A stretch of 38,375 bases of DNA, taken from positions 1 through 38,375 of the forward strand of contig NZ_MUGT01000039.1 of assembly GCF_002217205.1 (NCBI RefSeq), written 5' to 3'. Under the pieces are notes generated by a model, which saw only the letters and a program-made list of their open reading frames with translations, did not search any database and was not told the origin of the DNA. A program made the translations under genes and the position numbers. Within the stretch, counting starts at the first letter, position 1. Each line of letters starts with the position of its first letter. Source of the DNA: Flavobacterium branchiophilum NBRC 15030 = ATCC 35035. Its GTDB lineage: Bacteria > Bacteroidota > Bacteroidia > Flavobacteriales > Flavobacteriaceae. This document shows, one piece after another, positions 5,860 to 14,410 of the stretch.

Positions 5860-6623
5860 AACTTTTGTTTCTTAAATAATTTCATGATGTCATTTTTATT
5901 TGGCTTCCAATCCCAATTAAAGGAGTGTATTTTTTTTCCTCCTTTAAACACATTCCACTTCTCTTTTTTACTTCCTCCATTGCTTGCCGTTCCAATTTCA
6001 CCATTTTTAGAATACAACACAGGGCCTGAAGCACCTACTGTAATGATATTTTGTTTTTCTTTAGATATTTTTAACGCTATTCCTATTTGTTCTTCTCCTG
6101 ACTTACAACTATGGAAAATTAAAATATTGTTTTCTTTATCTAAAATAGAAGAATCAAATTTATATTTACTAAACCAACTTTTTAAATTCTCAGAATTATA
6201 AACTCCCGTATAAGATCCAGACCTAGTACCAGGATAATCAAAAACAGCAAAGTATCCATCCCATCCATGACCATAAACATGAAATGTTCCTGTTTCAAGT
6301 TTTTGATTCTTTGCAGAATTAATAATATTTTGATTTACCCTAACATGACTGATTGCATCTAATCTTTCTCTACCTCTTAAACTCTTGTCAATTTGAACAT
6401 CTTTGTCTACAGAGAAAATAACATTTCTATTTACAACATCTGTTTGTTTACCATTTGGATCAATTAGTCTTACTGGATTATCATAACAATACCCATAACT
6501 ATTATAATTAAATTGGTTATAAAAACCGCCGTTATGGTCTCCGTTCCAATAAGTGCCATCAAATTGATACGGATCTACACTCGCCCAAATACTAATCCAC
6601 GGGTCATAATACCTTGCCCACAA
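5856..6623 (-). CDS. Orphan Rhs C-terminal toxin, clan CD cysteine-peptidase-like (5'-truncated)
   Basis: The first 59 residues are Rhs core (ARYYDPWISIWASVDPYQFD, SYGYCYDNPVRLIDPNG). The next 196 are a variable toxin domain. It contains a hydrophobic strand ending in HVYGHG (His119) and another ending in LIFHSCKSGE (Cys173), followed by a helix IGIALKIS and ITVGASGPVLYSKNG. His-Gly then Cys, each after a hydrophobic strand, is the layout of clan CD cysteine peptidases, and the arrangement after the Cys recalls C80-like domains found at the ends of Rhs and haemagglutinin-like proteins. The start would be TTG at 6623, because the core has been deleted upstream: the NFVG codons are joined out of frame to ARYYDP. 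Translation from the remnant is doubtful. The Rhs tip is certain; the peptidase call is inferred from motifs. Confidence 0.72.
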   Translation of the reverse strand: MWARYYDPWISIWASVDPYQFDGTYWNGDHNGGFYNQFNYNSYGYCYDNPVRLIDPNGKQTDVVNRNVIFSVDKDVQIDKSLRGRERLDAISHVRVNQNIINSAKNQKLETGTFHVYGHGWDGYFAVFDYPGTRSGSYTGVYNSENLKSWFSKYKFDSSILDKENNILIFHSCKSGEEQIGIALKISKEKQNIITVGASGPVLYSKNGEIGTASNGGSKKEKWNVFKGGKKIHSFNWDWKPNKNDIMKLFKKQKL

Positions 6624-6652
6624 AGTTAGTACTATAATTGCTACTTACAAAG
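6616..6652. repeat. 37-bp Rhs-derived repeat, copy B, at a deletion junction
   Basis: It matches copy A at 5202-5238 in 32 of 37 positions. On the minus strand the core text ...AACTTTGTGGGC runs straight into AAGGTATTATGA, which belongs about 45 codons further along an intact core. The joint falls on GGGC, shared by both sides. Confidence 0.75.
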
Positions 6653-6745
6653 GCTCCAAAGGCCTACCGTGTACCAAATTTATTAGACAGATTGTAAACT
6701 AAAGTACAAACAAACGGTATAATTTTATTGAAATGTTTAGTAAAA

Positions 6746-6784
6746 AAATAAAACCATTTCAAAAGGTATGAAATGGTTTTATTT
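6746..6784 (-). terminator. Intrinsic terminator after tsf
   Basis: AAATAAAACCATTTCA (6746-6761) and TGAAATGGTTTTATTT (6769-6784) form a perfect 16-bp stem with a 7-nt loop. On the minus strand it lies 20 nt after the tsf stop and is followed by T residues. Confidence 0.85.
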
Positions 6785-6804
6785 AAAATGGTTTTGGTAT
6801 TTGA

Positions 6805-7629
6805 TTAGCCTAACGCAGCTCTTCTAAATCCAGTAACAACTAAATCTTTGTCTAATGTTTTGGCATAAGCCGCAACGCTCAATTTGTTGTCTTTAATATA
6901 ATCTTGGTTTACTAATGTATTGTCTTTAAAGAAACGGGCTAATTTACCTTTAGCAATATTGTCTAACATCGCTTCTGGTTTACCTTCTTGACGTAGAACG
7001 TCTTTAGCAATTTCGATTTCTTTAGCAATAGTTTCAGCATCAACACCATCTTCATTCAAAGCAATTGGTGCCATTGCAGCGGCTTGCATCGAAATGTTTT
7101 TGGCTACTTCGTCTGCTCCTTCTATGTTTTTTGATAGGGCCGTAAGCGTTGCAATTTTGTTTCCAGCATGGATGTACGAACCAATAAAAGCACCTTCTAA
7201 TCTTTCAAAAGCTCCAATTTCGATTTTTTCACCAATAACACCAGTTTGCTCGATTAACTTTTCGGCTACTGTAATACCGTTGTAGTCGGCAGCCAAAAAA
7301 GCTTCTTTAGTGTCAAAGTTCAAAGCTAAAGCAGCAAAATCAGTAGCTAATTTTACGAATCCTTCGTTTTTTCCAACAAAGTCTGTCTCGCAGTTCAAAG
7401 ATACTACAACACCAACCGTTTTATCAGCATTTACAGCTGCAATAACAGCACCTTCAGTAGATTCTCTGTCAGAGCGGTTAGCGGCTACTTTTTGTCCTTT
7501 TTTACGTAAGTTTTCGATTGCCAAATCAAAATCTCCTTCTGCTTCAACCAAAGCTTTTTTGCAGTCCATCATTCCTGCACCTGTGATTGTTCTTAATTTA
7601 TTAACGTCTGCAGCAGTAATTGTTGCCAT
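6805..7629 (-). CDS. tsf: Translation elongation factor Ts
   Basis: EF-Ts exchanges GDP for GTP on EF-Tu in the cytoplasm. The 274-residue product has the N-terminal UBA-like domain (VNKLRTITGAGMMDCKKALV) and the core motif CETDFVGKNEGF, followed by two coiled subdomain repeats. Length is normal for Bacteroidetes. It is the last gene of the rplM-rpsI-rpsB-tsf cluster, 123 nt after rpsB, with a long inverted repeat in the gap and a strong terminator after it. Confidence 0.98.
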   Translation of the reverse strand: MATITAADVNKLRTITGAGMMDCKKALVEAEGDFDLAIENLRKKGQKVAANRSDRESTEGAVIAAVNADKTVGVVVSLNCETDFVGKNEGFVKLATDFAALALNFDTKEAFLAADYNGITVAEKLIEQTGVIGEKIEIGAFERLEGAFIGSYIHAGNKIATLTALSKNIEGADEVAKNISMQAAAMAPIALNEDGVDAETIAKEIEIAKDVLRQEGKPEAMLDNIAKGKLARFFKDNTLVNQDYIKDNKLSVAAYAKTLDKDLVVTGFRRAALG

Positions 7630-7643
7630 ATTTTTTATAATTT

Positions 7644-7744
7644 AATTTAAAGATTAAAAGATTGAAAAATTTAAAAATTTAAAAAACAAAACTCCATTTA
7701 AAGGCCGTAGTTTTTCAAAACTTAAATCTTTCAATCTTTAAATT
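7644..7744 (-). promoter_or_regulatory. Long inverted repeat in the rpsB-tsf gap
   Basis: Positions 7644-7663 and 7725-7744 form a 20-bp stem with one mismatch. Between them, smaller pairing is possible around AACTCC and GGCCGTAGTT. It could modulate the ratio of S2 to EF-Ts, slow an RNase or weakly terminate. No T run clearly marks it as a terminator in the minus direction. The inverted repeat is seen; the role is a guess. Confidence 0.5.
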
Positions 7745-7752
7745 TGTTTGAT

Positions 7753-8508
7753 TTATTCTTCTGTTGCAGGAGCTTCAGTTGCTACTTCGGCTACTGTTTC
7801 AGTTTCTTTTGCATCAGCATTTCTGTTAGAAAGTCCGTCAATTACGGCAGCTGTTACAAGAGATAAAATTTTGTCGATTGATTTTGAAGCATCATCATTG
7901 GCTGGAATTACATAATCTACCTCACGTGGGTCAGAGTTTGTATCTACCATAGCGAAAACTGGAATGTTTAATTTTTGTGCTTCTTTTACTGCAATATGCT
8001 CAGCTTTAATATCTACAACGAACAATGCAGCTGGCAATCTTGACATGTCTGCAATTGAACCTAAATTTTTCTCTAATTTTGCTCTAAGACGATCTACTTG
8101 CAAACGTTCTTTTTTAGAAAGTGTGTTGAATGTACCATCTTTTTTCATTTTATCAATAGAAGACATTTTTTTAACGGCTTTTCTGATAGTTACAAAATTG
8201 GTAAGCATTCCGCCAGGCCATCTTTCTGTAATATAAGGCATGTTTGCAGCTTTTGCTTTTTCAGCTACAATGTCTTTGGCTTGTTTTTTGGTAGCAACAA
8301 ATAATATTTTTCTACCAGATGCAGCAATTTTTTTCAAAGCTTCGTTGGCTTCTTCAATTTTTGCTGCAGTTTTATATAGATTGATAATGTGTATTCCATT
8401 ACGCTCCATATAGATGTAAGGAGCCATATTTGGATCCCATTTTCTAGTCATGTGTCCAAAGTGAACACCTGCGTCTAGTAATTCTTTTACTTCAACTTTG
8501 TTTGACAT
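7753..8508 (-). CDS. rpsB: 30S ribosomal protein S2
   Basis: S2 is a late-assembling small-subunit protein needed for binding S1. The 251-residue sequence has the family signatures VKELLDAGVHFGHMTRKWDP, YMERNGIHIINL and PALFVVDIKAEHIAVKEA, and an Ala/Glu/Thr-rich acidic tail (VATEAPATEE) as in other Bacteroidetes. It precedes tsf, as in most bacteria. A 208-nt leader upstream contains a compact hairpin that could be an S2 autoregulation site. Confidence 0.98.
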   Translation of the reverse strand: MSNKVEVKELLDAGVHFGHMTRKWDPNMAPYIYMERNGIHIINLYKTAAKIEEANEALKKIAASGRKILFVATKKQAKDIVAEKAKAANMPYITERWPGGMLTNFVTIRKAVKKMSSIDKMKKDGTFNTLSKKERLQVDRLRAKLEKNLGSIADMSRLPAALFVVDIKAEHIAVKEAQKLNIPVFAMVDTNSDPREVDYVIPANDDASKSIDKILSLVTAAVIDGLSNRNADAKETETVAEVATEAPATEE

Positions 8509-8716
8509 TTTTTTTACTTAGTTTACGTTCTGTTGATTAGCAATGTTCCGTTTTGGATTTGATGTTTTAAAAATTTCGATGTTTCAAACTTTTTAACCCC
8601 GGTTTCATTTAGATGCTAAACTAATTCCTACCTCGGTAGGCAACAACAACATTGTTTTTAAATTTTTTAAATTGCTTTTTAAAAGGTTTAAAACCTTTAT
8701 AAAATAGCTGAAAATA
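8509..8716 (-). promoter_or_regulatory. rpsI-rpsB intergenic leader with hairpins
   Basis: On the minus strand the 208-nt gap has a palindrome AAAGGTTTTAAACCTTT (8682-8698) soon after the rpsI stop, and CCTAC-CGAG-GTAGG (8627-8640), a tight GC-rich stem in AT-rich surroundings, then an A-rich stretch to the rpsB ATG. rpsB leaders are autoregulated by S2 in other bacteria, so this is a candidate. No clear TAnnTTTG promoter was found here, so rpsB may be read through from rplM. Confidence 0.4.
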
Positions 8717-9103
8717 TTAACGCTTAGAGAATTGAAATCTCTTACGAGCTTTTTTCTGACCGAATTTTTTACGTTCAACCATTCTTGGATCTCTTGTTAA
8801 TAATCCTTGTGGTTTCAAGATGGCTCTATTTCCTTCGCCAACTTCACACATTGCTCTGGCAATTGCCATACGAACAGCTTCTGCCTGACCTGTTGCTCCA
8901 CCTCCATAAACATTTACTTTTACATCAAAGTTGCTTACGTTTTCTGTCATAGACATTGGTTGTAATACTTTGTATTGTAAGGTAGCTGTTGGAAAATATG
9001 TTGCAAATTCTTTTTTGTTTACAGTGATTACTCCTGTTCCTTCCGAAACGTAAACACGTGCAACAGCGGTTTTTCTTCTACCGATTTTGTGAATAACTCC
9101 CAT
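8717..9103 (-). CDS. rpsI: 30S ribosomal protein S9
   Basis: S9 belongs to the head of the small subunit, and its C-terminal tail reaches tRNA in the P site. The 128-residue protein has RRKTAVARVYVSEGTG, NVYGGGATGQAEAVRMAIAR and the basic tail KKARKRFQFSKR, with the usual final Lys-Arg. Its ATG shares a base with the rplM stop codon (TAATG), so translation is coupled. Confidence 0.98.
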   Translation of the reverse strand: MGVIHKIGRRKTAVARVYVSEGTGVITVNKKEFATYFPTATLQYKVLQPMSMTENVSNFDVKVNVYGGGATGQAEAVRMAIARAMCEVGEGNRAILKPQGLLTRDPRMVERKKFGQKKARKRFQFSKR

Positions 9104-9558
9104 TACTTAAGATCATTAAGGTTAACAGTTCTAGGTTTTTGAGCCGCTTGTTTGTGCTCTGAACCTACAACAACATTTAGGTTTCTAAAAAGTTCTGCTC
9201 CCAATTTGTTTTTTGGCAACATCCCTTTTACTGCTTTTTCTACTAACAATGCAGGGTTTTTGCTTTGTAGTACTTTTGCAGTCAAAGTTCTTTGTCCTCC
9301 TGGGTAACCTGTATGACGCATGTAAATTTTGTCATTCATTTTTGTACCTGTAAGGTTGATTTTTTCTGAGTTGATAACTATTACGTTATCTCCACAGTCC
9401 ACGTGGGGGGTATAGCTTGGCTTGTACTTGCCTCTCAAAATCATAGCGACTTTTGATGCAAGACGTCCTAAGTTATGACCCTCAGCATCTACAACTATCC
9501 ACTCTTTTGTTACAGTGGCTTTGTTTGCTGAAATTGTCTTGTAGCTTAATGCGTTCAC
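9103..9558 (-). CDS. rplM: 50S ribosomal protein L13
   Basis: L13 is an early assembly protein of the large subunit. The 151-residue product has VVDAEGHNLGRLASKVAMIL, YTPHVDCGDNVIVINSEKI, RHTGYPGG and KGMLPKNKLG. It opens the rplM-rpsI-rpsB-tsf operon and has a textbook promoter 59 nt upstream. Confidence 0.98.
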   Translation of the reverse strand: MNALSYKTISANKATVTKEWIVVDAEGHNLGRLASKVAMILRGKYKPSYTPHVDCGDNVIVINSEKINLTGTKMNDKIYMRHTGYPGGQRTLTAKVLQSKNPALLVEKAVKGMLPKNKLGAELFRNLNVVVGSEHKQAAQKPRTVNLNDLK

Positions 9559-9616
9559 AATAAATTTTTTTAATTAAACATTCCATTCCAAATTCGACTA
9601 TGCGAAATTCGGACTG

Positions 9617-9645
9617 CAAAAGTACATTATTTATTTTAAATACAA
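9617..9645 (-). promoter_or_regulatory. Promoter of the rplM-rpsI-rpsB-tsf operon
   Basis: On the minus strand TTG (9645-9643) and TACTTTTG (9624-9617) are 18 bp apart, matching the Bacteroidetes consensus. The -7 element lies 58 nt upstream of the rplM ATG. Confidence 0.7.
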
Positions 9646-9649
9646 AACC

Positions 9650-10019
9650 TATTTTTATTTTCTTTTTTTATTGCTTTTCAACGAGTTACCTTTTTTTATG
9701 ATGCCATTCTAAAATTGTACTTAGGATACAGCTGTTTTTAAATGTAATTTACTGTTTATTTTCCTATTCAATACCTCTTTAAATCGCCGCATTTGCCAGC
9801 CTTTTGATGACTTTTTATACCTCCATTTTCTAGCCACCGATTGTAACTACCCTGATGGTGCTTTGTATTGTAGTGCAATGGTTTTATTATCCATTTACAC
9901 AAGGTTTTTGGATTGGTTTTGGATTTTCGATTTGGTTCAAAAAGTACAATTTTAGCCTCTTCTTTAATCACTTTTTATAGCAAATAGATTTTAATGTCGT
10001 TTCATTAAGAGTTAATTTG
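9650..10019. other. Intergenic region between rplM and pgi
   Basis: No solid gene. A 67-codon minus frame at 9768-9971 contains CKWIIKPLHYNTKHHQGSYN, whose YNTK-HHQG part recalls the C-terminal end of rve-type transposases, so it may be a tiny insertion-sequence remnant. No inverted repeats or flanking duplications support this. Confidence 0.4.
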
Positions 10020-10027
10020 TAAATTTG
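10020..10027 (+). promoter_or_regulatory. -7 element for pgi
   Basis: TAAATTTG fits TAnnTTTG and lies 40 nt upstream of the pgi ATG. I see no TTG at the expected distance upstream, so this is a partial match. Confidence 0.45.
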
Positions 10028-10067
10028 CATTTCATAATACAGCAACTATTATAAAAAAAACTAAAAA

Positions 10068-11711
10068 ATGGCATTACAAAACACCAATCCAACACAAACG
10101 AGTGCTTGGCAATTATTAGAACAGCATTTTCAGGAAATGAAAACTATTTCAATGAAGGAAATGTTTGCAAGCGACCCCGACAGATCATCAAAATTCCACA
10201 TCCAATGGGATGATTTTTTGATAGATTATTCCAAAAATATTATAAACAGCAAAACCATGCAGCATTTGCTGGATTTGACAAAGGAAGTGCAGCTCAAAGA
10301 GGCCATAGACCAATATTTTGATGGCGGAATTATCAATAAAACCGAAAACAGGGCTGTTTTGCATACGGCTTTACGAAGTACCGAAGCCGAAGCCGTTATG
10401 GTAGATAATCAAAATGTACTTTTGGAAGTTGCGGCCGTAAAAGCTAAAATGAAACAATTTTCAGACGATATTATTCTTGGAAATAAAAAAGGATATACCA
10501 ATCAAAATTTTACTGATGTAGTGAATATTGGAATTGGAGGATCTGATTTAGGGCCAGCAATGGTTGTCGAGGCTTTGCAATTTTATAAAAATCATTTGAA
10601 TGTTCATTTCGTTTCAAATATAGACGGTGATCATGCACAGGAAATTATCAAAAACTTAAATCCAGAAACCACTTTGTTTGTTATTGTTTCTAAAACGTTT
10701 ACAACTCAAGAAACTTTAACAAACTCTGAAACCATAAAAAAATGGTTTTTGCAAAAAGCTTCGCCAGAAGATGTTGCCAAACATTTTGTGGCGGTATCAA
10801 CTAATATTCAAAATGTAACTTTATTTGGAATTCACCCCGATCATATTTTTCCAATGTGGGATTGGGTTGGCGGACGCTTTTCGTTGTGGAGTGCCGTTGG
10901 TCTTACAATAAGTTTGGCTATTGGTTACAATCAATTTGACGATTTATTGAGCGGTGCTCATAAAATGGACCAACATTTTAAAAACACCCCATTCGATCAC
11001 AACATACCCGTAGTTTTGGCCTTAATCAGTGTTTGGTATAACAACTTTTTTGGAGCAGAAAGTGAAGCCATTATTCCATATACGCAGTACCTTCAAAAGT
11101 TGGCTCCTTATTTGCAACAAGGAATTATGGAAAGCAATGGCAAAAGCATTGATAGGAATGGCAATGCTGTAACTTATCAAACAGGAACTATTGTTTGGGG
11201 AGAGCCTGGCAGCAACTCGCAACATGCTTTTTTTCAATTGATCCATCAAGGAACAAAGCTGATTCCGTCTGATTTTATTGGATTTGTAAAATCGTTATAT
11301 GGTAATGAAGACCACCACAACAAACTGATGTCTAACTTTTTTGCTCAAACCGAAGCCTTGCTCAATGGCAAAAATTATGATCAAGTTCAAGCAGAATTTT
11401 CTAAAAATGATTTTGCTACTGGCAAAGCAGCTTTTTTGACTCCTTTCAAAATTTTTGAGGGAAACAAACCTACAAACACTATTTTGATTCAACAACTAAC
11501 ACCAAGTACTTTAGGAGCATTGATTGCTATGTATGAGCATAAAATATTTGTTCAGGGTATCATTTGGAATATTTTTAGTTATGACCAATGGGGAGTAGAA
11601 CTTGGCAAACAATTAGCCAACTCAATCTTGTCCGAAATTGAAACTGGTAAAATAAATGCACATGACCATTCGACTGCTTTTTTATTGGATTATTATTTAA
11701 AAAACAAATAA
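10068..11711 (+). CDS. pgi: Glucose-6-phosphate isomerase
   Basis: Pgi interconverts glucose 6-phosphate and fructose 6-phosphate in glycolysis and gluconeogenesis. The 547-residue product has the length of the long E. coli-type enzyme. Motifs seen are [12 protein letters not shown] (phosphate binding), [40 protein letters not shown] and [19 protein letters not shown] with the catalytic Glu and His. It is a single gene facing the ABC transporter genes, with a hairpin between them. Confidence 0.98.
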   Translation: MALQNTNPTQTSAWQLLEQHFQEMKTISMKEMFASDPDRSSKFHIQWDDFLIDYSKNIINSKTMQHLLDLTKEVQLKEAIDQYFDGGIINKTENRAVLHTALRSTEAEAVMVDNQNVLLEVAAVKAKMKQFSDDIILGNKKGYTNQNFTDVVNIGIGGSDLGPAMVVEALQFYKNHLNVHFVSNIDGDHAQEIIKNLNPETTLFVIVSKTFTTQETLTNSETIKKWFLQKASPEDVAKHFVAVSTNIQNVTLFGIHPDHIFPMWDWVGGRFSLWSAVGLTISLAIGYNQFDDLLSGAHKMDQHFKNTPFDHNIPVVLALISVWYNNFFGAESEAIIPYTQYLQKLAPYLQQGIMESNGKSIDRNGNAVTYQTGTIVWGEPGSNSQHAFFQLIHQGTKLIPSDFIGFVKSLYGNEDHHNKLMSNFFAQTEALLNGKNYDQVQAEFSKNDFATGKAAFLTPFKIFEGNKPTNTILIQQLTPSTLGALIAMYEHKIFVQGIIWNIFSYDQWGVELGKQLANSILSEIETGKINAHDHSTAFLLDYYLKNK

Positions 11712-11766
11712 ATTTTTACATGTAATTACTTCAAATAAAGCAAATACAAAATATATTTACAGATAA

Positions 11767-11810
11767 AGGGTGTCCAAAAAAGTTGATTTTTTATACTTTT
11801 AGGCCACCCT
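11767..11810 (+). terminator. Hairpin between pgi and the ABC transporter genes
   Basis: AGGGTGTCC (11767-11775) pairs with GGCCACCCT (11802-11810) with one mismatch. The intervening A and T runs (AAAAA, TTTTTT) can extend the fold. It lies between convergent genes and may terminate both, although no long T run follows. Confidence 0.45.
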
Positions 11811-11870
11811 CTTGTTATGTCAAACCGATATCAAAACATTATTTTCGTATAAACAATTGACTATCAATAG

Positions 11871-12569
11871 TTATACCGCAAAAAATTGTTCTAATTCTGC
11901 TAACGTTTCAGAAGTAGTTTGGATGTCTTTTACAATAACGCCTTTGTTGAGGGCTACAATTCTGTTTGAAACTTCTACGGTATGAGTCAAATCATGGCTA
12001 GATACTAAAACGGTAATATTGGGATTGTCGGCCAAGTCTTTGATGATTTTTTTTAATCTAAATTGGGTCGAAGGATCCAAATTTGCAAAAGGTTCATCAA
12101 GCACAACCACTTCTGGTTTGCCCAATAATGTGGCTACAATACCTATTTTTTTCATATTGCCTTTAGAAAAATCGCGAATATATTTTTTGCTATTTAATAT
12201 TTCGTTGTTAAAAAAATCTTGAAATTGATTCAATTCAGTATCAACATCAGATTTTGTCATGCCTCTTAATTCGCCTACAAAATAAAAATACTCTTCGGGA
12301 GTAAGGTAATTAATTAAAAAACTTTCGTCTAAAAAAGAAGTAGTAAATGGCTTCCAATCTTCTGAAATAGCTACCTTAACATTGTTGTTAATGATATGTC
12401 CTGTTGTGGGTTTGATAAGATCCAAAAGAAGGCTAAAAAATGTAGTTTTTCCTGCACCATTATTACCTACAAGCCCAAAGCTTTCTCCTTTTTTTATTTC
12501 TAATTGTGCTATATTCAATACCGTAGTACCGTTGTATGTTTTGGTTAAATTTTGTATCTGTATCATCAA
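11871..12569 (-). CDS. ABC transporter ATP-binding protein
   Basis: The 232-residue protein is a single nucleotide-binding domain: Walker A GNNGAGKTTFFSL, signature FSKGNMKKIG (a divergent form of LSGGQ), Walker B VVVLDEPFANLDP and switch His in SSHDLTH. It follows the DUF5687 permease by 109 nt on the same strand and is presumably its ATPase. The set resembles exporter-type systems of Bacteroidetes. The substrate cannot be read from the sequence. Confidence 0.93.
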   Translation of the reverse strand: MMIQIQNLTKTYNGTTVLNIAQLEIKKGESFGLVGNNGAGKTTFFSLLLDLIKPTTGHIINNNVKVAISEDWKPFTTSFLDESFLINYLTPEEYFYFVGELRGMTKSDVDTELNQFQDFFNNEILNSKKYIRDFSKGNMKKIGIVATLLGKPEVVVLDEPFANLDPSTQFRLKKIIKDLADNPNITVLVSSHDLTHTVEVSNRIVALNKGVIVKDIQTTSETLAELEQFFAV

Positions 12570-12678
12570 TTTGTAGTTTGAATGGATTAATGTTTTTTTT
12601 AAAAAATGAAAATTAATTATTGAATTTATTAAACTTTTATTAGTCTTTTATTGACACAAACGACTTGTTGTAGCGGCA

Positions 12679-14139
12679 CTATGATTTTTTATAAGCACTA
12701 ATTGTGCTATATTTTTCTGATTGGTACACTTTTTCAATTTGAGTAAAAACCCTATTTCTAAGTGCAAAACCTAATATTCCAACAAATGCCACTAACAATA
12801 AACCTGTGTTTGCATCAAATAAATACAAGCCCAACGCATACAACAATATGGGAATTAACATTTTTGGTATAGAGATGAGCAACGTTTGTACATTAAAAGC
12901 TTTTTTGTCGCCAAAAGCCCCTTTAGCTGCAGCCAAATCGATAGGCGTTTTAGTATAGGCACCCGCAAAAAGCACAAGATGTGAGTTGATACCAATATTG
13001 TAGATAGCTCCCGCAACTATACACCAATAAGCATGCATGCCAAAATAGATATATCCCGAGGCTACTATCGTACTGAATGTAGTTGCTATAACAATAAGCC
13101 ACCATTTTGAGGTTAGATAGGCTCGATAAGGAATGTTTTGTGTCATCATAAACGAATAATGCTGACTATCCCAACTTGGAACAAACTGTCCGAAAGTAAA
13201 CAAAAAACCACCAGACACAAAGAGGCCGGCAAAGATGTGCATAATTTGAGGTTGGTTGGCGTTTTCTCTAAAAAATAGGATGCCATAAAACAAAAACAAA
13301 ATGCTCATCATGACGGTTGTTTTGGACCGTTTATTGCGTTTGATCAATCGAATATCATTTTTCAAAAATGTACCCAAATGTCCAAATTGGTCCAGCCATT
13401 TCATGTTTTCGGTAGTTGCATTGGCTACTTTTGTTGCTAAACCCGCATCTAAATACAATTCTTTTTTGTAAAAACGAAAGGTGTATCGATACAAGAAAAC
13501 AGCTAAGCCTAAAGGCAACAAAAACAATCCGAATTGGTTAAAAAGAGCATCAAAAAAAACTTGAGTATAATTTGAAATAACAAATACTTGATAATATTCC
13601 AATGCCGCAAGGGTAGCGACAACAGCGAAACAATATGTTAGAAAAGTGGTACTGTTGTCTAATAAAATATTTACAAAATTCAAGCAATAGATAATGGCCA
13701 TAATAGCCAAATGCCAAGCCAAAACTTGCCCCACGGCATACCCCTCTACAATTAGAACAATAGAAAATGGAATAAAAAACAAAGCATGTAACCAATTGAA
13801 AAACGACACCATGGTTTTGCCAATGGCATAATGAACAATACCGTTTTTATTGAAAGGCAATGTTAGTAATTGTTTGATATGCACAACGGGCATTTTTTGT
13901 AAACCAAAACGAAACACTAAATCGACCAAAAGATAATAAATCAAATATTTATTAACCATAAATAAGGGGTTTAACCCATTTTGTTTTAGTGCATAATAAG
14001 CCCCTATTCCCATCAAAAGCAGCAATGCACCATACACAAAAGCCATACAGATTAAAAAAATACTGTAAGCTACATTTTTAGTAAAAGAAGCCGACCGGCT
14101 AAAAGATTTCCACTCGAGATAAAGTAATTTTTTGTACAT
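12679..14139 (-). CDS. DUF5687-type ABC transporter permease
   Basis: The 486-residue integral membrane protein has about 11 or 12 hydrophobic segments, beginning with MYKKLLYLEWKSFSRSASFT and continuing through VYGALLLLMGIGAYYAL. A soluble loop near residues 240-265 (LATKVANATTENMKWLDQF) is followed by further membrane segments. The start and layout match what I know of DUF5687, a Bacteroidetes family found with one ABC ATPase gene. That partner follows here. The transported substrate is unknown. Confidence 0.85.
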   Translation of the reverse strand: MYKKLLYLEWKSFSRSASFTKNVAYSIFLICMAFVYGALLLLMGIGAYYALKQNGLNPLFMVNKYLIYYLLVDLVFRFGLQKMPVVHIKQLLTLPFNKNGIVHYAIGKTMVSFFNWLHALFFIPFSIVLIVEGYAVGQVLAWHLAIMAIIYCLNFVNILLDNSTTFLTYCFAVVATLAALEYYQVFVISNYTQVFFDALFNQFGLFLLPLGLAVFLYRYTFRFYKKELYLDAGLATKVANATTENMKWLDQFGHLGTFLKNDIRLIKRNKRSKTTVMMSILFLFYGILFFRENANQPQIMHIFAGLFVSGGFLFTFGQFVPSWDSQHYSFMMTQNIPYRAYLTSKWWLIVIATTFSTIVASGYIYFGMHAYWCIVAGAIYNIGINSHLVLFAGAYTKTPIDLAAAKGAFGDKKAFNVQTLLISIPKMLIPILLYALGLYLFDANTGLLLVAFVGILGFALRNRVFTQIEKVYQSEKYSTISAYKKS

Positions 14140-14372
14140 ACGAAATACTTTTTTCTATTTGTACGTAAGAATCTGAAAAAGTTACAAATTTTTAAGTAAA
14201 AAAAAGCATTATTGATTATTTTAAGCTTTATGTCTATCGGTAACTAGTGCTTTTATGTTTTGGAAAAAAAATCTATACAGTGTCTGCTGATTTACTACTA
14301 ATTAGTTACTATATAAAACATTACATTGATAAAAACAATGTATAGTGCAAAACAAAATGCTAAAATAAATTA

Positions 14373-14397
14373 ATACCAAATATACCTATAAAACTAG
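14373..14397 (-). repeat. Solitary terminal-repeat-like sequence
   Basis: ATACCAAATATACCTATAAA, continuing to 14393, matches the outer part of the right terminal repeat of the element at 38064-38230 at 20 of 21 positions, then diverges. No opposite repeat was seen nearby. It sits beside the structured element at 14411-14528. Confidence 0.45.
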
Positions 14398-14410
14398 CTG
14401 ATTGCTAATA

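Noticed and set aside
9768..9971. 67-codon minus frame with YNTK-HHQG
   Set aside because: It could be a transposase remnant, but no inverted repeats, catalytic residues or flanking duplications support it. It is mentioned only in the intergenic entry.
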